Of a stretch of DNA of 64,000 nucleotides, positions 40,205 to 50,282 are shown piece by piece; position 1 is the first letter of the stretch; every line of letters begins with the position of its first letter. A program made the position numbers and the translations under genes. Origin of the DNA: Paracoccus aestuarii (GTDB lineage Bacteria; Pseudomonadota; Alphaproteobacteria; Rhodobacterales; Rhodobacteraceae); assembly GCF_028553885.1 (NCBI RefSeq), contig NZ_CP067169.1, forward strand, positions 949,501-1,013,500. The letters run 5' to 3'. The notes beneath the pieces were generated by a model. The model worked only from the letters and a program-made list of their open reading frames with translations. It was not told where the DNA came from and did no database searches.

Positions 40205-40649
40205 CGGATCCATCTGCCCATGGGTAATCTCTTCCCAATCACGTGTAGCTTGTCCCTGTGACCGTCCGAAAATATCCAACTTGGCGGAGCTGGCGGCAAT
40301 TGGCCAAAGATGAAGATGCGGTTTTTGTCTCAACGATAACAATGACTTAAGGGCAGAGAAGGTTGGATTTCAGGCCCATCCCCTCCGCCACTTGCCCTCG
40401 CAAAAGCGTTCTCCCGGTCCGGCTGCGGCCGGATTTTTCCGTTGTTTTTGAGGGTTATGCGGGAGGGGCTGAACACTGCCCTTGGTGCCAGAAGGCCCGG
40501 AAGCGGTCTCTCAGGACCGATATTCTCCGGACCTCATGACTGTGCCGATTTGGTGAATAACTTGTAACTATCAGAATTATATTGGTTTTGTCGACGTCCC
40601 ACCTGAACTCTCCGACGCCAGTGGCGTTCGTGAGAAGGAAGCTGGCATG
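40205..40649. other. Intergenic region with an orphan tRNA-Ser 3' flank
   Basis: About 445 bp with no gene that I trust. It contains the repeat at 40383-40478. A terminator-like hairpin (TCCGGCTGCGGCCGGA followed by TTTTT) lies inside that repeat at about 40418-40438. Confidence 0.5.
40383..40478 (+). repeat. Inverted copy of the tRNA-Ser 3' end and its terminator
   Basis: This 96-bp stretch matches, in inverted orientation, the tRNA-Ser 3' end (CTCCGCCA) and the downstream sequence at 51134-51229, with about nine differences. It includes a terminator hairpin. There is no tRNA body here. It may be a remnant of an attachment site left by an island that used this tRNA gene. Confidence 0.75.
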
Positions 40650-43600
40650 TCAGAAGTCGCTCGACAGACAGCGTCTTGAGCTGTCCTCGGCAAACGGGTC
40701 GGCGCCCAACGACGCTATCCAGTCGTCGCGACGAGGATAGGTCATGTCCGCGCACCAGCACGGCGGTTCGGCCCCGAGACCCAGCCGCTGCCGTTGCCAG
40801 GGCGCCAGGCAGATTTCAAGAGTGTCGACGGCACGCAGCGCGAGGTTCACCTGCCGCTCGATCCTCAGGAAGCGAAGCCTTGCGGGGTCCAGCGGAACCC
40901 GGTCGCTTGATGCCGAGAGCATCGCGTCCCAGGCGTATCTCGGCGTCATTTCCACCACCGCCGGAGGCAACGGGGCTAAGTGGAACGCGTAGTGCCCGTC
41001 CTGCGCATGGCTTCGACGTAGGATCACCACGTCGCCGCGCGAGACCCTCAGCGCGGTCAGGTCGCCATACCTCGAAGCGACGCTCGCCACGGGGCGCCGT
41101 GACGCAATGTCAGCGATCGTGACGCCAGACTGCGCGAAAGCGACGAGGCCCTCCCAACGTCCTCCGCCGCCCAACGGATCTGCCCGCGGCGCAAGGACGA
41201 GGCGACCCTCGGCATCCCGAGAGTGGGACCAGTAGGAGGTCACCTGGTCCAGCCCCACCACGCCGAGGACCGCGCCTTCCACCGTGAAGCTAAACGCAGC
41301 GAAACTGGCGGCCTCGAACGGAAAATCGGTCGCGGTCAGGTCCAGACGGCGGCCCGTCTCGCGGTCGTGGAAGGTGACTTCCCCCTCTGGCGAGGTGGCG
41401 ACGACGAGATCAACCGCGGATGACAGGTAGGCGATGGATGCCGGGGGATCGGAGAGGTCGAAGGGCGTCAGGGTTGCATCCGCGAAGGACCAGAGCCGCG
41501 CACCAGAGCGAGCGTTGGCATAGGCGAGGTCCCCTTCGAAGGACAGGGAAAGCGGGTCTCGAACCCTTCCGGCGATCCCTTCGACCGGCGCGACTTCGCC
41601 TGTCTCGAGCGACACAAGGACGACCGCTCCGTCGAGCGTCGCAAGCAGGAAGGTCTGGTCGCGGGTGAAGAAGAAGCCATCCTGTCCGACCCGGGCATCG
41701 TCGGACCGGAATACCACGCGGCCGGTGTCCAGGTCGACGATGCAGACGGTGTGGTCGGAATAGGCCACAGCATGGCGCTCCGACGGCGAGAGAGCGAGGG
41801 ACCCGAGACCCAAAGGCGCGCGGCAGACCGCGACCGGGGCAGGGTCAGCCGCGGGATCCGGCATCTTCAGGATGCGCGCAGGGCCCCAATACGACGTGGC
41901 CAGGATGTTGCCGTCATCGAGAGGGTGCAGATCGTCGATCGCGCCGCGGGTGCCGAAGTCGGCCGACAGGACGGGATGGAGCGGCCGTTCCCGATCGAAT
42001 ACGCAGAGGGAACCGTCGCGGTTCGAAGCGGCGAAGCTCTGGGCATCCAGATGGCGCACTTGCAGGATCTCGGCATTGCCACATCCCGTCTCGAGCGTCG
42101 GACCGCCCGCGAGCGGGGTCTCGAAGACGCGACCGCGCCTGTCGCCCCAGAGGAGCCGCTGGCCGTCGGCGGACGCTGCAACCGCGTTGCCGGCTGCGGC
42201 GACTTCGGTTCGCTCGGGCGAAGCGAAGACGATCTCTCCGGTCGCGGCCTCGATCACCCGGAACCCATCGAGGCCGTAACGGAGTTGGGCGACGAGCCGG
42301 GAACCGCCAGCCGAGACCGCCACACTGGTGACAGGCGTCCCGAGGTCGGTCGTCCAGAGGGGGGCTGGGTCTGCGAGCGTCCAAGCGGCGACCCTGCCAT
42401 CCTGGCCGCTGGAGAAGATGCGGTCGCCGCCCGGGGCCAAGGCGAGGCCGTAGGTTCCCCCCGCGTGGCCGGCGAAAATCGCCGAGATCGGATAATCCTG
42501 CGGGTTGGAGGAGCTTCGCAATCGTGCGAATTCCACGATTCCGATGCGCCCGTCGGACGCCGTCACGGCAAGTGATCGGCCGTCGTCCGAGAAGACAAGG
42601 GGGGAAAGGGCGCGCCTTCCGATGCGCAAGGTTGCGTGGATCTCGCCCGATGCCGTGTCGAGGGTGACGAGATCACCCTCCGCCGAGATGACCACAAGAA
42701 ATTCCCCGTCAGGCGACAAGGCGATGGATTGGACGTCAGCCCCCTCCGACGTCTCGATCCTGCGTTCGACGACGGGGTCTCCCGCATCCAGCCGCCAAAT
42801 CGTCACCTCTCCCGACTCGTGGACAAGTGCCAGCCGGCCGGCGCGGACGTCCCAGTACTTGCCCTGATCCCAGCTTCCGAACCGGCGCCGTTCGGTCAGG
42901 TTGTCGAGGTTCGCGGCGATGAGGGCGGAAAGCGCCGGGAAGTCTGGCGCTTCGTTCGGGCCGAGGACTGGGATCTCGGCACCCGAGACCGTCCCGTCTT
43001 CGAGGGTGCGCTGGAAGGCGCGGATGCGGGCGAAGCCCGAGAACCCGCCACCCGGCCCGTACCAGCCCTCAAGCGCCAGGAGAACTTTTTCCGTCGGGTT
43101 CTGCTCTTGGTCCGCGAGCCCGGCCAATAGGACGGCGCGCTGTTCGGCGGTCGCGATGGCGCGATCCTCGGCCGCGATCCGGAGGCCGTCGCTGATCTGC
43201 GACTGACGGCTGGCGGACAGGGCACCGTAGACCGCCGCCCCCGTCAACGCCACCGCGGCGACCGAGATCGCGACCGCTATTCCGCGCTGGCGTCGGAGAG
43301 ACCGGTTCGAGGCGTCTCGGCTTTGTAGCAGTAGTTCCATCGTCTCATGCGTTGGCTCCAGTCCCGGCGACGGCGTGCCGGCCGACCAGGCCTCAGCGCG
43401 GTCAAGCGCCGAGCCGCGCAGGAGCAGGTCGCCGGGCTGCCCTCGCGCCTTCCACTCACGGGCGCGATCGGCAAGACGGGTGTGATGGCGCAGCCACTCG
43501 TGGTCGGTGGCAATGGCGTCAAGAAGGAGGCGCATGTCCCGCTGCGGCTCGAAGGTTCCGACCGCCGGCAAAAGGTGCAGCTTGCCCAGCGCCTCAGGGA

Positions 43601-43889
43601 GCGAGGCCGGGTCGACCGCGTCGATCCGCACCGGAAGGATTCGCTTCTTGAGCCGCTGCGCCTCACCCAGCTCCCACTTGCACCACGACGAGGCAACCGA
43701 TGCCGTGCTCACCAACCAAATGGTGGAGTCGGCGCCGCGGATCAGTTCGCTAAGTTCCCTCTGCCACTCTTCTCCGAATGGCAAGTCGCGGCGGTCGATG
43801 GCGATGTCGTGTCCCTCGGCAAGTAGGCGCTCCGAAAGCGCGTCGGCAGTCGCGGCATCCGCACGAGAGTAGCTGATGAACAAGCGCAA
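40650..43889 (-). CDS. TIR-domain protein with TM helix and WD40-type propeller
   Basis: The protein has 1079 residues. TIR domain at 1-135: MRLFISYSRADAATADALSE, with the catalytic-type Glu in SVASSWCKWELGEAQRLKKR. A transmembrane helix near 205-228 (IAVAISVAAVALTGAAVYGA) follows, then a coiled region (IAAEDRAIATAEQRAVLLAG) and a beta-propeller of WD40-like repeats (SIALSPDGEFLVVISAEGDL, VFSDDGRSLAVTASDGRIGI, GLALAPGGDRIFSSGQDGRV). TIR domains often hydrolyse NAD+ or make cyclic-ADPR-like signals. It lies downstream of the SLOG/RyR gene on the same strand, 168 bp away, so it may have its own promoter. Confidence 0.88.
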   Translation of the reverse strand: MRLFISYSRADAATADALSERLLAEGHDIAIDRRDLPFGEEWQRELSELIRGADSTIWLVSTASVASSWCKWELGEAQRLKKRILPVRIDAVDPASLPEALGKLHLLPAVGTFEPQRDMRLLLDAIATDHEWLRHHTRLADRAREWKARGQPGDLLLRGSALDRAEAWSAGTPSPGLEPTHETMELLLQSRDASNRSLRRQRGIAVAISVAAVALTGAAVYGALSASRQSQISDGLRIAAEDRAIATAEQRAVLLAGLADQEQNPTEKVLLALEGWYGPGGGFSGFARIRAFQRTLEDGTVSGAEIPVLGPNEAPDFPALSALIAANLDNLTERRRFGSWDQGKYWDVRAGRLALVHESGEVTIWRLDAGDPVVERRIETSEGADVQSIALSPDGEFLVVISAEGDLVTLDTASGEIHATLRIGRRALSPLVFSDDGRSLAVTASDGRIGIVEFARLRSSSNPQDYPISAIFAGHAGGTYGLALAPGGDRIFSSGQDGRVAAWTLADPAPLWTTDLGTPVTSVAVSAGGSRLVAQLRYGLDGFRVIEAATGEIVFASPERTEVAAAGNAVAASADGQRLLWGDRRGRVFETPLAGGPTLETGCGNAEILQVRHLDAQSFAASNRDGSLCVFDRERPLHPVLSADFGTRGAIDDLHPLDDGNILATSYWGPARILKMPDPAADPAPVAVCRAPLGLGSLALSPSERHAVAYSDHTVCIVDLDTGRVVFRSDDARVGQDGFFFTRDQTFLLATLDGAVVLVSLETGEVAPVEGIAGRVRDPLSLSFEGDLAYANARSGARLWSFADATLTPFDLSDPPASIAYLSSAVDLVVATSPEGEVTFHDRETGRRLDLTATDFPFEAASFAAFSFTVEGAVLGVVGLDQVTSYWSHSRDAEGRLVLAPRADPLGGGGRWEGLVAFAQSGVTIADIASRRPVASVASRYGDLTALRVSRGDVVILRRSHAQDGHYAFHLAPLPPAVVEMTPRYAWDAMLSASSDRVPLDPARLRFLRIERQVNLALRAVDTLEICLAPWQRQRLGLGAEPPCWCADMTYPRRDDWIASLGADPFAEDSSRRCLSSDF

Positions 43890-44057
43890 TCCTTAAATCA
43901 CTCCGATGCTGGGACGGTCCAGACGCCCCGTGTTCGCCGCGACCCGACCTCCGCTGTATATCTGCGGCGCTTCGGCTCGCGTCGTGGAAAGAGGGTAACT
44001 GTCACCTCGACTGACCACGCGCCTGCATGCGATATCATCGAAAACGAGACCTTCGGT
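43890..44057. other. Gap upstream of the TIR-WD40 gene
   Basis: A 168-bp spacer between the RyR-SLOG gene and the TIR-WD40 gene. No ORF; it may hold a promoter for the TIR-WD40 gene, but no consensus is evident. Confidence 0.4.
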
Positions 44058-46790
44058 TCAAAGGCGCGGCTCAATCAAAATAACCTCGCGCTGAATGTCT
44101 TCTGCGCGCCTCAATGTGTCCAAAGTGCCTCCTTCACGAGTCGATCCCCCGTGTTCGATCACGAACACCAAAAAATTTGTCCGGCGCAGCAGTTCGCCAG
44201 CCTGCCCGATGTGGCCGTCGCAGATCGTTAGCATAGATCGATCCGCGATTTTCTTGATGTCCTCCTCTTCAATAGTGGTCTCGGCTGTCGCATCCGAAGG
44301 GTTTTCTGTAAAGAAAACCCGTTTGCCCTCGCTGCAGTGACCCGCGAAAGGGAATAGGAGCGAAGGGTTCGGCAGGCCGAGCGAGGCCCACGCCTCAATC
44401 GCCGCCCGGTCGGCGCCGGGGGCGTACCCGGTGACCATTGCTTCGACGCCTCGCTTCATCACGAGGTCCATGAAGCACTGGCGCAGCCGCTCCGTCACCG
44501 GCCCGATCCCGCCGAAACGCGTCAGGTCGCGGTGTCCCACGACGCCCACGACCGGACTGCCCGCCGCCCGCCAGTTCCAGAAGGCGTCGATCCGCGTCGT
44601 CTCGGGTAGCTTTCCGCGCAGTTCCTCGGCCACGAGATTGGCAAGCGCCAGCACCCGTTCCCCCGGCTGGCGGGGGAAGTCGAAGCGGATACGGGCGGGC
44701 GGCCGCTGTTTCCGGCGGTCGATGTGGGGCGCGAGGCACCTCATGACCGCCGGGACGAGGGTGGTCGCGGACGCAGGGTCATCGCGCGCGTTCAAGTGCA
44801 GGTGCAGTTCCGAGGCATCGACCCCCGCTGCCGCCCCTGACCCCGAAACATGGGCGATGCAGGTCTTCGCCGTGCCATCGACCGCAAGGAACACCGTCCG
44901 CACCCGGGCCGCCTTGTGGAGGACCTGCCCGGCAGCGGGTTTCTGGGAGAGCAGGACGCGGAGCATGACGAGGTCGTAGCGACGGGTCTCGGCATCGCCG
45001 AGGTCGAACCAGTCGTGCATGTTGTTGTGGCGGCGTCGCACGTCGTCGCGCAGGGCCCGGTCCGGGCGCGCAGTCGGCACGAACTGCGCCAGCGCGCGTT
45101 CCACGGTCCAGCGGTTGTGCTCGCAGAGTGCCGCGTCGCGGATCAGGACCGCGGTCCGGAGGTCCTCCTCGGCTAGCGTTGCTCCATCCTTCAGCCAGGC
45201 GCGCGCGTCCGCGCCCCGGTCGATCCGGTCGTAGGCGAGGATTTCGTCGACCCGGCGCAGGGTTTCGGCCAGGCCCTGTTCCGTCACGGGAACGCCGTCC
45301 CGGCGGATGGCGGCCACCGCGCCGAAATCCTCGATCTTCAAGACGGCGTGGCGGAACAGCGCCCGGTTCGCCTCGCGCTTGGTCTCGGGCAGAGCCGACC
45401 AGACTTCCGACAGGCGCCCGAACATCTCCTGCTCCGCCTTCCGGTACGCCTCATGCAGGATCTTCGGCACCGAGTCGGGATCCTCGGCCAGCAGGGCGGA
45501 ACGGGCGATCACGCTGTCGATGGACCCGAACGTATGCGCGAGCCCGAGCGGACTCGCCGAAAGATCGGGCGCGTCTTCAACATGGCCAGTCGGAATGCGG
45601 ACGTAGATCGGGGCCGGATCGACATGGCGCGCCATGACGGCGCGGTGCAGCACGACGCTGGCCCGCAGATTCAGTCCATCGTCGCCCATTGCGAAGACCC
45701 AGCCGGAGACACGTTCGCGCAGTCCGTCGAAACACAAATCGCGCGCGATGTCGATCGTTCCGGCGTCGCATTCCCGGAACTCCAGGTCGGGTCGCGCCCC
45801 GGTGTAGAGGGCGGCGCCGCCGGACTCGGCGAACCAGGCCGGCAGGCGCTTGCGCATCCGCGCCTCAACGGAGCCGATCTCGCGGTCGAGGAAGGTGATC
45901 TTCGGCGGCCCGAGGCCGGTGCGCCAGGCCGTGAGAAGCGCCTCGACCGCCACCGCCTCTCCCTGGCTGCCCCCGCCCACGATGACGAGGTGCATCCGCT
46001 CTGCACCGCTTTCGAGCGCAAAGCGGTCGAACCGCGCGTCGGCGATGAGGAGCCGCGCCGTCTCGTCGGCGACCGAGAACCAGCGGAGGCCGGGCGCGCC
46101 GAGGAACCCCGCGGCCGACGCCTCGGCCATCTGCGCCGCCACGGCGCTGTCGTTCAGGACCACGCGGATGTCCTTCGCCGGCTCTGGGATATGCTGCCGG
46201 ACAGCGACCGCCGTGTCGATTGCGCGCAAGTCGTCGGGGTCGCTGACATAGATGCGCTCTGCCTTTGCCGCATAGGCGCGGTCCATTATCCGCGGATCAG
46301 AAGGATCGCCCTCGATCAGCAGCACGCCGTCCAGGCGCGCGCGCGCGGCAAGTTCGGGGGTCACGGTGCGATGTACGGCGGTGACGCGCCGGATGCCGCA
46401 ATCTCGCTGCCAGAGCGCCGCGCCAATGGCCTGTCCTGAGGGACCGTAGCCAAGGATCACCGCGCAGGCCTTGCCCCGCAGGCGCAGCCAGCGGCGGATC
46501 CTTTGGCGAAGTTGCGGGAAGAAGGCCTTGAGGATCGCCCAGACCGCCGTGACGAAGGCACCAAAGCGGGCCACCTGCAGCGGGAGGTTTACGTCCTCGT
46601 CGGGTGCTTTGTCGAAGTTCAGGAAGAACAATTGCAGCGACTGATAGATCACTTCCGACCAATCTTCGCCGGGACCCAGATACTCGCGAAACCCGATGAC
46701 GCCGAGGGTGAAGCTGACCAGTGCGAGCGCAATCAGAAGCACTCCGCTCCAATCGCGCGGCAGGCGGCGGCGAAGTGGGCGCTGGCTCAT
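44058..46790 (-). CDS. Two-TM channel-like protein with RCK/TrkA_N, RyR and SLOG domains
   Basis: The protein has 910 residues. Two hydrophobic helices, VLLIALALVSFTLGVIGF and QVARFGAFVTAVWAILKAFF, flank a loop with SEVIYQSLQLFFLNF that could form a pore. Next come two Rossmann segments, AVILGYGPSGQAIGAALWQR and LVIVGGGSQGEAVAVEALLT, as in RCK/TrkA_N. A RyR domain follows (LCEHNRWTVERALAQFVPTA, RRRHNNMHDWFDLGD). The C-terminus is a SLOG/LSDAT domain (VGVVGHRDLTRFGG, EAMVTGYAPGADRAAIEAWA). I infer a ligand-gated membrane effector that senses a nucleotide. It overlaps the upstream TIR-STAND-TPR gene (ATGA). Confidence 0.8.
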   Translation of the reverse strand: MSQRPLRRRLPRDWSGVLLIALALVSFTLGVIGFREYLGPGEDWSEVIYQSLQLFFLNFDKAPDEDVNLPLQVARFGAFVTAVWAILKAFFPQLRQRIRRWLRLRGKACAVILGYGPSGQAIGAALWQRDCGIRRVTAVHRTVTPELAARARLDGVLLIEGDPSDPRIMDRAYAAKAERIYVSDPDDLRAIDTAVAVRQHIPEPAKDIRVVLNDSAVAAQMAEASAAGFLGAPGLRWFSVADETARLLIADARFDRFALESGAERMHLVIVGGGSQGEAVAVEALLTAWRTGLGPPKITFLDREIGSVEARMRKRLPAWFAESGGAALYTGARPDLEFRECDAGTIDIARDLCFDGLRERVSGWVFAMGDDGLNLRASVVLHRAVMARHVDPAPIYVRIPTGHVEDAPDLSASPLGLAHTFGSIDSVIARSALLAEDPDSVPKILHEAYRKAEQEMFGRLSEVWSALPETKREANRALFRHAVLKIEDFGAVAAIRRDGVPVTEQGLAETLRRVDEILAYDRIDRGADARAWLKDGATLAEEDLRTAVLIRDAALCEHNRWTVERALAQFVPTARPDRALRDDVRRRHNNMHDWFDLGDAETRRYDLVMLRVLLSQKPAAGQVLHKAARVRTVFLAVDGTAKTCIAHVSGSGAAAGVDASELHLHLNARDDPASATTLVPAVMRCLAPHIDRRKQRPPARIRFDFPRQPGERVLALANLVAEELRGKLPETTRIDAFWNWRAAGSPVVGVVGHRDLTRFGGIGPVTERLRQCFMDLVMKRGVEAMVTGYAPGADRAAIEAWASLGLPNPSLLFPFAGHCSEGKRVFFTENPSDATAETTIEEEDIKKIADRSMLTICDGHIGQAGELLRRTNFLVFVIEHGGSTREGGTLDTLRRAEDIQREVILIEPRL

Positions 46791-49700
46791 GGGGCGTCTC
46801 CCGTGTCGGTTTCGACCGCTTTCGCCTTGGCCAGCACGGCGGTGAGTTCATTCATAAGGGCCTGATGCGCTGCGGGTAGGCGAGCATGGTACGGGGTCAG
46901 CAAAGCAATGCCTTCGGAGGCGGCAGCGATGGCCTCGGTCACACGTCCTAGGGCGAACAGGCATCCGGAAAGGTTGTCGAGGCTCGCGGCCAAGTCCGGC
47001 TCGAATACTTCACGCCGTGCTTCGACGAGGCGACGGCGTATCCCTACGGCCTCCTCGCCCGCGGTCAGTGCCGCTTCCCCCTGCCCAAGCATGTAAAGTA
47101 TGACACTCAGGTTGCTAAGAGATTTGGCCAGGAGCGGCTCGAATGCATCAGGTCGCGCGTCGGCGAGACGGCTGTAGATTGCCCTCGCCTCCTCACTCGC
47201 GGCCAGCGCGGCCTCCCGATGCCCGAGGTTGGAGTGCAGGTTGCCGAGGTTGCCCAAGCTTGATGCCAAATTCGGTTCGAAGGCGTCGGGCCACACTTTG
47301 CTGAGGCGGCGAGTGATAGCTACCGCTTCCTCACTCGCGGCCAGCGCCGCCTCCCGCCGCCCAAGTGCGAAGAGCTGGTCACCGAGGTTGTGCAGGCTCA
47401 CGGCGAGGCTCGGCTCGAATTTGTCAGGTCGCGCTTCTGCGAGTCGGCGGTTGATCATCACCGCCTCCTCGGTCGCGGCCAGCGCGGCCTCCCACTGCCC
47501 AAGGTGCGAGAGCTGGGCACCGAGGTTGGTCAGGGTATGGGACAGGTTGGGTTCGAAGGCGTCGGGGCGCGCTTCGGCGAGGAGGCGGTTGATTGCCACC
47601 GCCTGCTGGATCGCGGCTAGAGCCGACTCACACCGTCCGAGGTCTGAGAGCTTTCTACTGAGGTCACCGAGGCTTCCGGCCAAGCCCGGCTTAAAGGCAT
47701 CGGGTCGCGCTTCGGCGAGGCGACAGCGGATCGCCACAGCCTCCTCACTGGCGGCTAGCGCCGCCTCTAGCTGCCCCAGGTCGGAGAGCTGGCCACTGAG
47801 GTTGTGCAGGCTTGCTCCCAGGTACTGCTCGAAGGCTTCGGGTCGTGCTTCGGTGAGGCGGCGGCAGATCGCCAAGCCCTCCTCGGTTGCGGCTAGCGCC
47901 GCCTCCCGCCGGCCCAGTTCCCCCAGAGAGAAGCCCCCGTTGATGAGCAGAACGGCAAACGCGGCCTCATCCTCCTGCGACGCTCCGTTGCCGATGCGTT
48001 TGCGCATGTCCAATAGGCGCCGCTCCGCCACACGGTCGGCAAGCTCTGCAATCGCCACGCTCTGCTCTGGCAAGGCCTGAAAGATCGCCTCGATCATCTC
48101 CGCCGACACACGCGGCACGGCATCGGACAGCAGGCGCGGCAAGGGCCCCGGAGTCTCGACCGCGACGGCAATGAGGTCTGGCACTTCGTCCGGATACAGG
48201 GTGGCAAGCAGATCGGACAGGAACGCCTCGGCCTCGGCCGCCCTCACCCCGTGGTCCGGTCGAGCCGCGCGTTGCAGGACGGTGAAGAGTGTACGACGGC
48301 GCAGACTGCGGTCCTGTTCGGGCAGACTTGCGATCCAGGCGCGGCAGGCAGCTATCATGTCCTCGTCGCCCGACAGCAGAATCTCGTGCTCGCCGATCAG
48401 GTCGGGTTCCAGCGGCGCCACCCCGTCAGGCGCGGCACCGTAAAGGCGGCGCAGATCGTCGAGCGGCAGGTCCACCGGCGCGCGGACGCCGAAATGCCCA
48501 TCGGCCTGCAACAGGCGCCGGAGTCCGCGCTGATCCGCCACCCCCCCGAGCGCGGTGACTTGGCTCATTCCACGGCGCATTGCCGTCTCACGCCGGTCGC
48601 CTGGGGCGAGGCCCTCGAGAACCTGGCGCCAGTGCCGCCGTTCGAGCCCGAGAATGCTCTCGAGGAGATCGGCGATCGCCCCCCCCGTCCTCGCCGCCGA
48701 GCGAGAGCAGCGCCTCCATCTGCAGCGCCAAGGGGCGGGCATAGGCTGAGTCCTGTGCCAGCCGCGCCCGGCGATCCGGCGCAACGGGCTGCTCGGACAG
48801 GGGCGGAAATCGCCCGGCTTCGGCCTGCTTTGCCAGCACCGGTTTGAGCGCATCGCGCATCGCGTCGAAGACCGCAAGGCGACACTCACCCGAGGGCAGC
48901 GGTTCGACAGCGATGACGTCGCCCTGAGGTGCCCCGCGCCGGTTGAAAACAACCTGAATCTCGGGTTCGGTACGGTAGATTTCCTGCCACCAGCCCGCGC
49001 CGCGGGACAACAGCACGATCCGCAGCTGAGGAAGGCCGGCCCGGTCGTGGCGCCGGGCCATGCGGGCAAGCTCGATCACCTCCGTGCCCCGGGCTTCGGC
49101 GTAATCGAGCACCATCATCGTGCCGGGTGTGTCTGTTGCCGCCATTGCCTGTTCCAGTGCGCGGTGGCGCAGCTTGGCGCGTGGCAGGTCGCCAATGATC
49201 GGGGTCGGCAGGAAGCCAGCCAGCCAGCCCTCGGCCCGCAGCCTGCGGACTGCCTCGATCATTGTGCGGGTCTTGCCGAGCCCGCCGGGCCCATGCAGGA
49301 GGCGGCCCGCTGTTGGCCTGGGGGTCTCGGCATGTGCCCCGGCGCCTCGGCACCAGTCCATCAGATCGGCGAGAATGCCGGTCGCGTCAACGAACTCCGA
49401 CACTTCGAATGGCGCCTGCAGCAGCACCGAAGGCGTGACCATCGCGATATCCTGAGGCAAAGCACGATGTCTCGGATCGAAGAGATTCTCACCAAAATCC
49501 TCCGCGTAGGTGCTATAGGCCGGCGTCTGGCCTTGCGGTACCCGCCCCTCCCAAACCGTACGCATGGTCTTCAGGATGGGCCCCATATCGTCGATGTCCA
49601 GCGGGAGCATGTGGTTCTCTCGAAAATCCAGCGGCACCTCATCTACGGGGAAATCCGGCGCTCTCAGGTTAACAAGCCGCCCCAGCCGCAAAGCCGCCCT

Positions 49701-49922
49701 CACCTCGGCTCTTACGTAGTCGGAAGCGGCTGCCCCGGGGCTCCAGATCACCACGACGGCAGACGTGGTGCTGAGCGCCTCGCGTATCTGGGGCTCGTAC
49801 CCGCCCCAGGCTTCCAGTTCGCGGTCCCACCAGACCCGGTAACCCTCTTCCTCCAACCGCTCCGCGAAAGAGCGGGTGAGGTCGCGGTGGCGAGAGGAAT
49901 AGCTTATGAAAACATGACCCAT
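46787..49922 (-). pseudogene. TIR-STAND NTPase-TPR sensor, split by a G8 frameshift
   Basis: Two overlapping frames make one protein of about 1044 residues. Frame one: TIR (MGHVFISYSSRHRDLTRSFA, catalytic-type Glu in SDYVRAEVRAALRLG), then an NTPase with GRLLHGPGGLGKTRTMIEA. Frame two continues from DLLESILGLERRHW with about eight 42-residue tetratricopeptide repeats (LAATEEGLAICRRLTEARPE type). The switch is at 48679-48686, a run of eight C (G in the coding strand); seven would restore the frame. It heads an operon with the RyR-SLOG gene. It may be phase-variable, broken, or a sequencing error. If the eighth G is real, only the 444-residue TIR-NTPase part is made. Confidence 0.82.
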
Positions 49923-50129
49923 TGCGCCCGTTCAGCTTACTGACTTTGGGACTAGTCTATCGGCTCCTCTCGATTTCGACCAAACCCTAAAACGTTGTCC
50001 ATCCGCTCCGACCCTGTTGAAATTCTCCTTCCGACAGACTTCACACTATCAAGCTGCACAGGGCGGCGATCACCGACGCCCCCGCTTCCAGTCGTCGAGC
50101 CGTGCGTAGATCGTGACTGCGATGCCCCC

Positions 50130-50282
50130 GAGCGCAACGGCGATGAACAGGCGCGCATCGTGGCGCTGCTGGTCGAGCGTGTCTACATCGGCAAGGACGG
50201 ACTCAACGTCGGACTCCGCGTCGACGGACTCAGCAGCCTCGCTTGCGAGATGCTGGCCGGTGGCATCGAGGCCGCAGCATGA
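50130..50282 (+). pseudogene. C-terminal remnant of a serine recombinase
   Basis: The end of this frame, DEQARIVALLVERVYIGKDG and LNVGLRVDGLSSLACEM, resembles the extreme C-terminus of large serine recombinases. Nothing of the catalytic domain is visible upstream. It overlaps the next gene by ATGA, as such recombinases do with their downstream partner. It is thus the tail of a second recombinase module whose body has been lost. Confidence 0.55.

Noticed and set aside
45128-45637. 169-codon plus-strand frame
   Set aside because: It is antisense to the RyR-SLOG gene and nearly all Arg, Pro and Gly.
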